Shown: positions 1 to 7,518 of the stretch, in pieces
Position numbering within the stretch: the first letter of the stretch is position 1
Layout of the letters: every line of letters starts with the position of its first letter
Origin: a bacterium
GTDB lineage: Bacteria; Bacteroidota; Ignavibacteria; Ignavibacteriales; Ignavibacteriaceae
DNA: 64,000 bases
Reading direction: 5' to 3'
Assembly: GCA_016716565.1 (NCBI GenBank)
Contig: JADJWC010000001.1
Span: 1,426,001 to 1,490,000 of the forward strand
The notes under the pieces: model-generated
What the model saw: the letters and a program-made list of their open reading frames with translations, nothing else
Told to the model about the DNA's origin: nothing
The model's database searches: none
Program-made: the position numbers and the translations under genes

Positions 1-1
1 T

Positions 2-1930
2 TTTGAATTTTCTGCTCTCGACTTTAATAATCCTGATAGAAATCAATATGCTTATTTTCTTGAAGGATTTGATAAATCGTGGACGCATACCAATGCAAAC
101 AGAAGAGTGGTTACTTATACAAATCTGGAACCGGGAGAATATAATCTCAGGGTAAGAGGTTCAAATAATGATGGTATCTGGAACGAAGCAGGAACTTCTC
201 TCAAAATAATTATAAGCCCGCCCTGGTGGTCTTCGTGGTGGTCTTACGTACTTTATGGATTTGTATTGGTAATTGCATTTACAATCTCTACAAGAATTTA
301 TCTCAACCGTCAGAGATTAAGCACTCAACTTAAGCTCGAACGTGAGCACGCAGAGAAACTTGAAGAAGTTGATAAAATGAAATCAAACTTCTACGCAAAT
401 ATCTCTCACGAGTTCCGTACACCATTAATGCTGATTCTGGGTCCCGCAGAAAAACTTATTTCAAAACTGAAAGATGATGACGGACAAAAGCAGATCGGAT
501 TGATAAAAGGCAATGCTAAACGTTTGATTAATCTTATTAACCAGCTGCTCGATCTTTCACGGCTTGAGGCAGGAAGGCTTAAGCTTAATGCAGCGCTTGG
601 TAATATTTCGCAGTTTGTAAAAGGATTGGCAATGGAATTTGAATCCGTTGCCGAACAGAGAGACATAACACTTAAAATAATTTTAGAGAAAGAGGATATA
701 GAAGCTTATTTCGACAGAGAAAAAATGGAAAAGATAATCACCAATCTCTTGTCGAATGCTTTTAAATTTACACCGGCAGGCGGAAGAGTTACTGTTGTAG
801 TGAAAGAGACAATCCTTCATCAAGTTGAAATTGTTGTCAGAGATTCGGGAATTGGAATTCCAAAAAGCGAGCTACCAAAAATATTCGACAGGTTTTACCA
901 GGTTGATGGGTCAATAACAAGAGAGCATGAAGGAACCGGAATCGGATTAGCATTAACTAAAGAACTTGTTGAGCTTCATAAAGGAAATATTTTTGTTGAT
1001 AGTGTTGAAGGACACTGGACCGAAGTAAAAATTTCACTTCCACTTGGCAAAGAGCATCTTTTGGAAACCGATATTATTGAACCGTCAGACTATCAATTAA
1101 GGAAAATGGATTCACTTGTGGATTATCTTCAGACAGAAGAGGAAGAAGATGAATCTTTGAGTGAACATCTGATAGACAAAACCATCGTACTTATTGTTGA
1201 GGATAATCCAGATGTCAGGGAGTATGTTAAAGATGCATTGAAAGCGGATTATCACGTTGAAGAAGCAGCAAATGGCGAACAAGGGCTTAGAAAAGCAGAA
1301 AAAATTATTCCTGACTTAATAGTAAGTGACATCATGATGCCTAAAATGGATGGCTATGAGATGACAAGACAATTAAGACAGGATCAAAGGACAAGTCATA
1401 TTCCCATAATTCTTTTAACTGCTAAATCAGATAAAGACAGCAAGCTCCAGGGTTTGGGTCTTGGTGCAGACGATTATCTTATCAAACCGTTCGATTCAGA
1501 AGAGCTTCTTGCCAGAATAAAAAATCTTATTGAAACAAGGAAAATGCTGCAGGAAAAATTTGGGAGCGGAACGGAAGTGTTGCAAAGACCCGCAAAAGCC
1601 AACATAAGCTGTTTCGATGAACAGTTTCTTAGCAGAGTTATGATGGTAATTGAAGAGCACCTCTCTGAAGAACAATTCAGCATAGAAGAATTTGGTAAGG
1701 ACGTCGGTATGAGCAGGTCTCAAATTCATCGAAAATTGAAAGCCCTTACAGGTAAGTCAACAAGTGTATATTTAAGAACTGTAAGATTGGCAAAAGCAAA
1801 GCAAATGATTGAACAGAAAAAGGGGAATATTTCCGATATTTGCTATGCTGTTGGATTCTCTAGTCCTGCCTATTTCAGCCGTTGTTTTAAGGAAGAATTT
1901 GGATACGCCCCAAGCGAGCATACAAGATAA
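2..1930 (+). CDS. Hybrid two-component regulator (Y_Y_Y sensor, kinase, receiver, AraC output), 5' truncated
   Basis: The frame is open from base 2, so the gene starts upstream; the GTG at 107 is internal. Counted from the first visible codon: end of a Y_Y_Y sensor domain (1-65, with FLEGFDKSW and LEPGEYNLRVRGSN), one membrane segment (about 78-97), HisKA with the phospho-acceptor in SHEFRTP (His 136), HATPase with N-box NLLSNAFKFTP (247-257), G1 DSGIGIP (281-287) and G2 GTGIGLAL, a receiver with VEDN and the acceptor Asp in SDIMMPKMDG (about 443), and a C-terminal AraC-type helix-turn-helix. This is the one-polypeptide HTCS architecture, which in this phylum usually senses a periplasmic ligand and controls nearby uptake or secretion genes. 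Its target is not evident; the downstream cluster at 2092-3534 is a candidate by proximity only. Confidence 0.93.
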   Translation, partial: FEFSALDFNNPDRNQYAYFLEGFDKSWTHTNANRRVVTYTNLEPGEYNLRVRGSNNDGIWNEAGTSLKIIISPPWWSSWWSYVLYGFVLVIAFTISTRIYLNRQRLSTQLKLEREHAEKLEEVDKMKSNFYANISHEFRTPLMLILGPAEKLISKLKDDDGQKQIGLIKGNAKRLINLINQLLDLSRLEAGRLKLNAALGNISQFVKGLAMEFESVAEQRDITLKIILEKEDIEAYFDREKMEKIITNLLSNAFKFTPAGGRVTVVVKETILHQVEIVVRDSGIGIPKSELPKIFDRFYQVDGSITREHEGTGIGLALTKELVELHKGNIFVDSVEGHWTEVKISLPLGKEHLLETDIIEPSDYQLRKMDSLVDYLQTEEEEDESLSEHLIDKTIVLIVEDNPDVREYVKDALKADYHVEEAANGEQGLRKAEKIIPDLIVSDIMMPKMDGYEMTRQLRQDQRTSHIPIILLTAKSDKDSKLQGLGLGADDYLIKPFDSEELLARIKNLIETRKMLQEKFGSGTEVLQRPAKANISCFDEQFLSRVMMVIEEHLSEEQFSIEEFGKDVGMSRSQIHRKLKALTGKSTSVYLRTVRLAKAKQMIEQKKGNISDICYAVGFSSPAYFSRCFKEEFGYAPSEHTR

Positions 1931-1972
1931 ATAACCCATTTTTAAGCATTTCTGAAAGACTTCGTTAAAAAA

Positions 1973-2002
1973 GCAACATAGCTGCAAGAGATTGCAACAT
2001 AG
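1973..2002 (+). promoter_or_regulatory. Helically phased direct repeats (GCAACATAG), candidate regulator binding site
   Basis: GCAACATAG occurs at 1973-1981 and again at 1994-2002, exactly 21 bp apart (9-bp boxes, 12-bp gap). A degenerate GCAAGAG (1984) lies between them at 10-11 bp phase. The same arrangement recurs upstream of the lipoprotein operon at 23333. Two 9-bp direct repeats with about a 12-bp gap is the geometry known for LytTR-type regulators; the sequence matches their consensus only partly. Regulator unknown. Confidence 0.45.
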
Positions 2003-2091
2003 TTAATACCCACCCCTAGCCTCAATTTTATTTATTTACAAAGCGAATTCTGGTAAAAATGTTCAACGCTTTTTGCTGTAAGGAGGTATAA

Positions 2092-2688
2092 ATGCTAAAA
2101 TCACTAAAATCCCAATTTTTGGCTCCGGTTGACCGGATTTGGAGGCGAGTTCCGCCTATTTGCTTATTTATTATACTTTTTGCAGCCATTTCTTTGATTC
2201 CGCAGGAAAATGCTTACTGGAAAAACGCAGCGGTTGGAAAAAGCAAAATCTTTTCGATTTCATTCATTGACAAACAAATCGGTGTGGCTAACTCCGCAGA
2301 TGGTGAAGTATTGGTAACATCAGATGGTGGCTTAAACTGGAAAGCAGAAAGTGTTGCTTCATCCGGGATACAATCAAACCGTGCTGAAATATATTGGAAG
2401 GCTGATGTCTTTTGTGCGATAATGAAGACGACTGATGGAGGTAATTCCTGGATTCCTTACGACGATGGTAAACAGGAACATTTTTGCGGTGTTTATCTAA
2501 AAGATGAAAATACTGGCTACAAAGTCGCAAGCGAGTTTCTTAATAAAGTGACAATGGAGGTAAACTATTATTACATGACTGACAAGCTTGACTCACTATT
2601 AAATCACCCGCACCAGTGTACCGAGTACTATAAAAATCCTAAAGAAGGATGGGCATTAGGATGGTGTGTCAGTAATTTCAATAAATAA
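2092..2688 (+). CDS. Small Asp-box (BNR/Ycf48-like) secreted or membrane-anchored protein
   Basis: 198 residues, not matched to a named family. ATG follows AGGAGG (2081-2086). Residues about 21-38 are hydrophobic and follow a basic N-terminus (RIWRR), giving a signal peptide or anchor. Two Asp-box motifs are visible, TSDGGLNW and TTDGGNSW, as found in beta-propeller blades of the Ycf48/sialidase type. There are only two, so it is a fragmentary or minimal propeller compared with the six in the protein at 4560. The C-terminal part has four Cys (FCGV, HPHQC, GWCVS) and no T9SS tail. It is first in a three-gene cluster with a lipoprotein and an orphan T9SS tail, downstream of the phased repeats. 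Function unknown. Confidence 0.75.
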   Translation: MLKSLKSQFLAPVDRIWRRVPPICLFIILFAAISLIPQENAYWKNAAVGKSKIFSISFIDKQIGVANSADGEVLVTSDGGLNWKAESVASSGIQSNRAEIYWKADVFCAIMKTTDGGNSWIPYDDGKQEHFCGVYLKDENTGYKVASEFLNKVTMEVNYYYMTDKLDSLLNHPHQCTEYYKNPKEGWALGWCVSNFNK

Positions 2689-2710
2689 GTCATCTTATAA
2701 GGAGGATGCT

Positions 2711-3193
2711 ATGAAATACTTTTTTTCTTTTGCTGTACTGCTTAGTTTATTGCTTTTTTGTGGATGTGAGGAAAACATAACAACAGCTCCGGGTACGAGT
2801 CTTATTAAGACGAACTCTCAGATCATTCACGATAAAATTCCGATTTGCTGTGAAGTCTGCGATCCTCTCTCCGGCGTATGCAGAGTTAATGGATGCGTGG
2901 AATACACACATCAAATTCTGACAATGGCTAATAATCAAGATGGTTTGTACACAATTCAGCTGGATTTGAACATGTTTTCAAAACTCTGTGATAAGTGCAT
3001 GATGATGCACCCGGAATGGCTCATAAGAGGGTACAGCCAGGAAACTGTAAATGTAAGTGAAGAAGGAATTGCTCTGGTTACAAAATACTACGACATAACA
3101 AACAGGTTTGATGTGGTACTTAGAGTAATATATCTGGTTACAACAGAAGGCGCAGGAATAGCTGAAATAAAAATTATTCCGATGCAGCCATAA
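2711..3193 (+). CDS. Lipoprotein, family with C-[HQE]-E-N lipobox context (member 1)
   Basis: 160 residues. I place the start at ATG 2711 behind GGAGGA; the longer frame from 2666 overlaps the previous gene and lacks a ribosome site. It has a short lipoprotein signal peptide with lipobox FCGC (Cys19) followed by EEN. The mature part carries an ICCEVCDP...GVCRVNGCVEYT segment rich in Cys. It ends with a DITNRFDVVLRVIYLVTT block. It is a clear paralogue of the 160-residue lipoprotein at 23333, sharing ICCEV.DP..GVC..NGCV and ITNR.DVVL...YLVTT.G.GIA. Expected to sit in the outer or inner membrane facing the periplasm or surface. Function unknown. Confidence 0.85.
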   Translation: MKYFFSFAVLLSLLLFCGCEENITTAPGTSLIKTNSQIIHDKIPICCEVCDPLSGVCRVNGCVEYTHQILTMANNQDGLYTIQLDLNMFSKLCDKCMMMHPEWLIRGYSQETVNVSEEGIALVTKYYDITNRFDVVLRVIYLVTTEGAGIAEIKIIPMQP

Positions 3194-3228
3194 TTAATTA
3201 TATAAAAGCATTATAGGAGTTTACAGCA

Positions 3229-3534
3229 GTGATTGTAACAGCAGCTACACAATTGAATAAGAAAAGCAGGGCAAATTTTTTTCTGGAATCGGTAGAACCT
3301 ACTCAATTCATGAAACAGGCAAAAATAAAAATTAACCTGCCTTATAGAACCCGGATGACCGTAATAATTACAAATGTGTACGGAAAAGTTGTTGATAAGA
3401 TGATTTCAAGCGTTCAAAATGCTGGCTGCTATGAACTTGAATTTAGTTCAGAAGAACTTCCGCGAGGGACATATTTCTGTCACGCTATTGCAGATAATTT
3501 TTCTGAATCAAAAGAACTGGAATTGACTAAATGA
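3229..3534 (+). CDS. Orphan T9SS C-terminal domain protein
   Basis: 101 residues beginning at GTG 3229, with GGAG about 10 bases upstream. Residues about 25-101 align with the T9SS C-terminal domain of the neighbouring cargo proteins: INLPYRTRMTVIITNVYGKVVDKM matches the x-YSIP..S.V.I.VYDxLG core, and SSEELPRGTYFCHAIADN matches the LPSGVYFYQLxAG strand. There is no cargo domain, no signal peptide and no NYPNPFNP entry motif. It may be the remnant of a lost cargo gene, a tail whose start lies elsewhere, or a standalone beta-sandwich. Without a signal peptide it should not be exported as drawn. Confidence 0.6.
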   Translation: MIVTAATQLNKKSRANFFLESVEPTQFMKQAKIKINLPYRTRMTVIITNVYGKVVDKMISSVQNAGCYELEFSSEELPRGTYFCHAIADNFSESKELELTK

Positions 3535-3568
3535 TTTTAATTCCTACCTCCTTAAAACGGATGAATGA

Positions 3569-3622
3569 GAGGGTGGAAATTGATTACTAAACAAGCGCAC
3601 CCGGTAACACAATTTCGCCCTC
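3569..3622 (+). repeat. Structured hairpin, copy 1 of a pair
   Basis: GAGGGTGGAAATTG (3569-3582) pairs with CAATTTCGCCCTC (3610-3622): a 13-bp stem with one bulge and one G-U pair, around a 27-base loop containing GCGC. It may also end transcription of the orphan tail gene, since TTTATTT follows. Confidence 0.55.
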
Positions 3623-3702
3623 TTTATTTAACAATGGATGATTGAGGTAGTTTTTAGAGCTGTACGATTAATTATTGAGCTTGCCCACAGCACAGCAAAA
3701 AG

Positions 3703-3757
3703 GAGGGTGAAGTTGGTTGAAGAAGGTATGCGCTTCCTATAAAACAATTTTACCCTC
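3703..3757 (+). repeat. Structured hairpin, copy 2 of a pair
   Basis: GAGGGTGAAGTTG (3703-3715) pairs without bulge with CAATTTTACCCTC (3745-3757), around a 29-base loop again containing GCGC. Stem sequence, size and loop core resemble copy 1, 134 bp upstream. Differences on the two arms mostly keep pairing, which points to a conserved RNA or DNA structure. Confidence 0.55.
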
Positions 3758-4044
3758 TTCCCTCTAAATGGTTGCAGCGGGTTGCATCATAAATAATAAA
3801 TCTGTGCAGTAAGAATTTTTATAAAAATGTGAAGCGGTGATTGCAGTGTTCCAAAAGTTGTGCAGTAGCAGTAGATACAAATCTAAAAATCAGAAGCCTT
3901 TATCAGGATTAATTCGACCTGATGGTTTCGCATTTACAAGTGATGTTATATCACATCATTTCCTTAATGCAATTTATTTTGGAGGCAGATCTCCCCGGAG
4001 GACATCCCGAAATGTTCGTATCAATTCGGGGTGGGAGGACAGCT

Positions 4045-4071
4045 CGGGCGGGCGGAGAACCCGCCCGGTTT
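4045..4071 (+). terminator. Rho-independent terminator
   Basis: CGGGCGGG (4045-4052), a 7-base loop, CCCGCCCG (4060-4067), then GTTTT. It separates the upstream region from khpA, whose start is about 80 bases further on. Confidence 0.7.
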
Positions 4072-4147
4072 TAATATCAGCTTTCTTTTGCAATTCAATA
4101 GAATTCACAAACAGCCATTTCTCAAATAAAACTAAGAGGATGTTTCA

Positions 4148-4381
4148 ATGAAAGAATTTATCGAATTTATTGTTAAACAGCTCGTCGATAAACCTGAAAA
4201 AGTAATGATTGAAGAAATAAGCAACGATCAGAAGACCTTTGAAATAAAAGTTGAAGTTGATAAAGGGGATATCGGTAAAGTTGTTGGCAAAAAGGGTAAG
4301 AACGTAAACGCACTACGAACGTTACTTACTGCAGTTGCTGCAAAAGATAAACACAGAGCAACTTTGCAAATCCTGGAGTAA
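4148..4381 (+). CDS. khpA: KH-domain RNA-binding protein KhpA
   Basis: 77 residues, the usual KhpA length. It is a single type II KH domain with the GxxG loop in GDIGKVVGKKGKNVNALRT (GKKG about residues 48-51) and the downstream helix TLLTAVAAKDKHRATL. KhpA is a small RNA chaperone that in other bacteria pairs with KhpB and affects cell division and envelope regulators. It often sits between rpsP and rimM; here it stands alone, with no ribosomal or signal-recognition genes around it. ATG 4148 follows AAGAGGA. Confidence 0.9.
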   Translation: MKEFIEFIVKQLVDKPEKVMIEEISNDQKTFEIKVEVDKGDIGKVVGKKGKNVNALRTLLTAVAAKDKHRATLQILE

Positions 4382-4457
4382 TTATAATTAATTAGGTCCT
4401 GTCGATGTTAAATTTCTATAAAATATATTCAAACTGCAATAACGCCTTCCTCTAAAT

Positions 4458-4469
4458 CACCTTCGGGTG
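4458..4469 (+). other. Small CACC-TTCG-GGTG hairpin
   Basis: A 4-bp stem closed by a UUCG-type loop downstream of khpA, in a 178-bp gap. It may stabilise the mRNA end; there is no clear U-tract. Confidence 0.3.
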
Positions 4470-4534
4470 TTTAATTCTCAGCACCCGTGGGTTGACCAGT
4501 CTTTAAAATCTTTTATACACAAAAATTTCATTTT

Positions 4535-4555
4535 TTAACAACCATAAATAGGAGG
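4535..4555 (+). promoter_or_regulatory. Conserved cargo-gene leader ending in AGGAGG
   Basis: TTAACAACCATAAATAGGAGG immediately precedes ATG 4560. Near-identical leaders precede five other secreted-protein genes in the window (7519, 11342, 14483, 17169, 22636), giving TTTAWCAAYCCATAAMTAGGAGG as a rough consensus. Confidence 0.5.
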
Positions 4556-4559
4556 TTAT

Positions 4560-7430
4560 ATGAAACGGTTATTTGTACTTTTCATTATTCTTTTTGCTGT
4601 TCTTTATTCCAGCAATATCATCGCACAAGAAATTGGCTCATTAAAAAGAGCTAATGAGATTCCAATTCCTGAAAAAATTCAAAAGATTGTTCTTGATCCG
4701 CTTCCAGCAGGGACTTACTCGATTGGTACGGGAGGTTACTTCTCAACGATCCAAAGTGCGTTTGATAAACTAAGCACAGATGGTGTTGCAGGTGCTGTCA
4801 CTCTTGAATTAATTGATGAACTTTACACCGCAACAACAGGACAATATGGTTATATCCTAAACGGACCAATTCCTGGTGCAGGACCAAACAGCAGAGTAAC
4901 TATTAAACCAGCCGAAAATAAAAATGTAATCATTGAGGGAAGTAATCAAGCTTTATTATATCTGATAAACACAAGCTATGTAACATTTGATGGAGTTGCT
5001 ATAACTGGACCGACTACTTTAACTATCCACGCTCTCCAAAATCTAAGTTATGCTTTTAATGATGCTTTAGATTTTATAAATGATTCTGACCATGACATAA
5101 TCCAAAATATTATATTCATAGTGGAAAAAACTACCAATGGCAGTGGCTCTGGTTTCTGGTGTCCATATGCAGGGACTACGACCGCACCCGACAGTAATCT
5201 GATTCAAAATAACTTTGTAAAACAAGCGGGAATTGCATTGTATGTCTCTAGTGAAAATTCATCAGCAAGAGCAAATGGTAATATCATCAGAGGGAATCAA
5301 ATAGGTTCGGAAACTGACAGCTTAATTTCCTGGGGAATTCAATTAGAAAAATGTCAAAATAGTATAGTTGAGAACAATACTGTTCAAAACATAAAAACCA
5401 TATTCGGTTCTGGGGAAATAATCAATCCAGGAATAAATTCATACAGCGGATCTGGAGACATTATTCGCAGCAATATCGTCCACAATATTAAATCTAGTAC
5501 TGGATATTCAAGTGTCGGAATTTTACTATCAGGTGGTTCAGGTAGTAATAATTTAATTTATAACAATATGGTCTATGATATTCAAAGCAGTTCAACTCAA
5601 TCCAACAGCAGAGTAGCTGGAATACAAATCTGGCTTCAGACTAATCCAAAAATATATTACAACACAGTATATCTTTCTGGAAGTGGTGCAAATCCACAAG
5701 GCTCAGCTGCTTTTTATATCTATGGTGGCTGGGGTGCGTCGACAGGTGTTGATTTGAAAGACAACATATTTATTAACACACGGGATGAATCTCAATACTG
5801 TGCCTCTGCAATTTATGACTACAATATTTATAATCTTACCTCGGATTACAACGATCTTTTCTATCAAGCAAATCAGTATAACTGTTTAGTAAGAATTGGT
5901 AGTACTGATTATCTAACTTTAACAGATTGGCAGGCAATGGGAAAAGATTTACACAGTTATGCTGAAATGCCGAATTTTGTATCAACCAATGATCTACACA
6001 TAGATATAAACATTTATACTCCACTTGATGAACACGCAATTCCGATTTCAGGAATAGATTTCGACTTTGATAGAGATACACGTAATGCAACTTCACCTGA
6101 CATTGGTGCAGATGAGTTTGATCTTGCACAAAATGCAACAGTATGGCAGATGCAGAACTCAAATTTTCCGTCAAATGTTTTGGTAGTGGATTTCTCTTCA
6201 GTAGACGAACAGGTGTGTTGGGCTGTAAGTCAGGTACATCCAGGCAACACAACACCATACGCTGGATATATTCGTACAACTGATGGAGGAAATAATTGGG
6301 TTTGTGATACCATCACGGGTCTTACGAATGACTATTTCCAACAAGTTTTCGCAATAGATAAGGACACAGCATATATTTCCGCATATAAGCTAATCGGAAC
6401 CAGCGGTACTTCAAGAGGGATTTACAAAACCACTGATGGCGGAACAAGCTGGAACAGGCAGAATGCATTCAATTCCTCACAGAGTGGACCGGGTATTATG
6501 CATTTCTTTGATTCACAGAATGGTGTAGTTATAGGAGACCCTAATCTTGAAACTTATACAACGAGTAATGGTGGATTAACCTGGAATCCCGTTACAATGC
6601 CTACTCCCTTATCTGATGAAGCGACTTGGCTCGGTGAAAGTCGAATTACCGCAGTTGGAAATACGGTTTGGTTTTCCACTAATTATCGTTTATTCAAAAG
6701 TACAGATAAAGGATATACTTGGACGTTTCTTTTTAATGAACAACAATATTTTGGCTGGTTGCCGTCAATCGCTTTTCAGGATAATCAAACCGGTATCTAT
6801 GCATTAAAGATTGCTGGTTACGGAACTAATCATATCTATAAGAAAACAACTGATGGGGGTACTACTTGGAGTACTCTTTCAAATTCTATACTCGACAACT
6901 TAGCGCCTTCCTGTATACAGTACATTCTAGGCACGAATTCAGTTTATGTAGCTGTTGGAGGCAGAACTCCAACAATGAGAGGTACCGCAGTTACTTATGA
7001 TGCTGGTGAGTCCTGGACTCTGATTGATACCGTCGGTGTTTTCTTAATTAATTTTGTGAATGATCAATTCGGTTGGGGTTCACAATATGCAACAAATATT
7101 GTCTACAAGTATGTTGGTCCAAGAATTATTAACTCGGTTGAAGAGGAAGTTATTGATTTAACACCAACAGGTTATTCACTTTCACAAAACTATCCAAACC
7201 CATTCAATCCGTCTACAACTTTTAGATACTCAGTACCAACTCAATCCAAAGTTGTAATAAAAGTATATGACATACTCGGAAATGAAATTGCAACATTAAT
7301 GGATGAAGAAAAATCTGTTGGTACTCATGAGTTAACGTGGAATGCTGTTGGATTATCAAGTGGTATTTATTTCTATCAACTAAAAGCAGGTAGCTATATC
7401 GAAACGAAGAAGATGATTCTTCTGAAGTAG
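4560..7430 (+). CDS. T9SS-exported beta-helix plus Asp-box propeller surface protein
   Basis: 956 residues. Signal peptide 1-23 (basic MKR, hydrophobic core, IIAQ). About 50-515 is a right-handed parallel beta-helix module starting DPLPAGTYSIGTGGYF, with many N-N-x-[IV] turns, and closing with the PDIGADEFD motif. About 530-860 carries six Asp boxes (TTDGGNNW, TTDGGTSW, TSNGGLTW, STDKGYTW, TTDGGTTW, TYDAGESW), giving a Ycf48-like propeller. 875-956 is a T9SS C-terminal domain (QNYPNPFNPSTT to KKMILLK). Such proteins are secreted across the outer membrane and usually attached to the surface or released. It is first of the tandem cargo block and closely related in its helix module to the genes at 7519 and 12232. 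Ligand or substrate unknown. Confidence 0.9.
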   Translation: MKRLFVLFIILFAVLYSSNIIAQEIGSLKRANEIPIPEKIQKIVLDPLPAGTYSIGTGGYFSTIQSAFDKLSTDGVAGAVTLELIDELYTATTGQYGYILNGPIPGAGPNSRVTIKPAENKNVIIEGSNQALLYLINTSYVTFDGVAITGPTTLTIHALQNLSYAFNDALDFINDSDHDIIQNIIFIVEKTTNGSGSGFWCPYAGTTTAPDSNLIQNNFVKQAGIALYVSSENSSARANGNIIRGNQIGSETDSLISWGIQLEKCQNSIVENNTVQNIKTIFGSGEIINPGINSYSGSGDIIRSNIVHNIKSSTGYSSVGILLSGGSGSNNLIYNNMVYDIQSSSTQSNSRVAGIQIWLQTNPKIYYNTVYLSGSGANPQGSAAFYIYGGWGASTGVDLKDNIFINTRDESQYCASAIYDYNIYNLTSDYNDLFYQANQYNCLVRIGSTDYLTLTDWQAMGKDLHSYAEMPNFVSTNDLHIDINIYTPLDEHAIPISGIDFDFDRDTRNATSPDIGADEFDLAQNATVWQMQNSNFPSNVLVVDFSSVDEQVCWAVSQVHPGNTTPYAGYIRTTDGGNNWVCDTITGLTNDYFQQVFAIDKDTAYISAYKLIGTSGTSRGIYKTTDGGTSWNRQNAFNSSQSGPGIMHFFDSQNGVVIGDPNLETYTTSNGGLTWNPVTMPTPLSDEATWLGESRITAVGNTVWFSTNYRLFKSTDKGYTWTFLFNEQQYFGWLPSIAFQDNQTGIYALKIAGYGTNHIYKKTTDGGTTWSTLSNSILDNLAPSCIQYILGTNSVYVAVGGRTPTMRGTAVTYDAGESWTLIDTVGVFLINFVNDQFGWGSQYATNIVYKYVGPRIINSVEEEVIDLTPTGYSLSQNYPNPFNPSTTFRYSVPTQSKVVIKVYDILGNEIATLMDEEKSVGTHELTWNAVGLSSGIYFYQLKAGSYIETKKMILLK

Positions 7431-7457
7431 TCAGGAGTAAGAAGACAGAATTTAGTA

Positions 7458-7478
7458 GGGTGAGTCCGTGACTCGCCC
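7458..7478 (+). terminator. Hairpin between two cargo genes
   Basis: GGGTGAGTC-CGT-GACTCGCCC: a 9-bp stem with one G-U pair, followed by GAATTAAAAAAA. There is no U-tract on the plus strand, so it is either a weak terminator or an mRNA-end stabiliser. Confidence 0.4.
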
Positions 7479-7493
7479 GAATTAAAAAAACAT

Positions 7494-7514
7494 TTAACAA
7501 CCATAACTCGGAGG
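7494..7514 (+). promoter_or_regulatory. Conserved cargo-gene leader ending in GGAGG
   Basis: TTAACAACCATAACTCGGAGG precedes ATG 7519, with the same spacing to the start as at 4560. It belongs to the leader family described there. Confidence 0.5.
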
Positions 7515-7518
7515 TTAT

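Larger units (their letters stand above)
3535..4147. other. 613-bp intergenic region without a convincing gene
   Basis: It contains the two related hairpins, a degenerate copy of the phased GCA repeat at 3774-3800, an inverted repeat CCCGAA/TTCGGG (4006-4030), and a GC-rich terminator at 4045-4068. A 104-codon frame from GTG 3837 crosses the terminator and overlaps khpA. Its composition is not protein-like and I do not call it. Confidence 0.6.

Noticed and set aside
3837..4151. 104-codon plus-strand frame before khpA
   Set aside because: It crosses a strong terminator and an inverted repeat, overlaps khpA, and has low-complexity Arg/Ser-rich composition with no ribosome site.
5836..6279. 147-codon minus-strand frame inside the beta-helix gene
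   Set aside because: Antisense shadow of a long, clearly coding T9SS gene; no ribosome site and no homology pattern.
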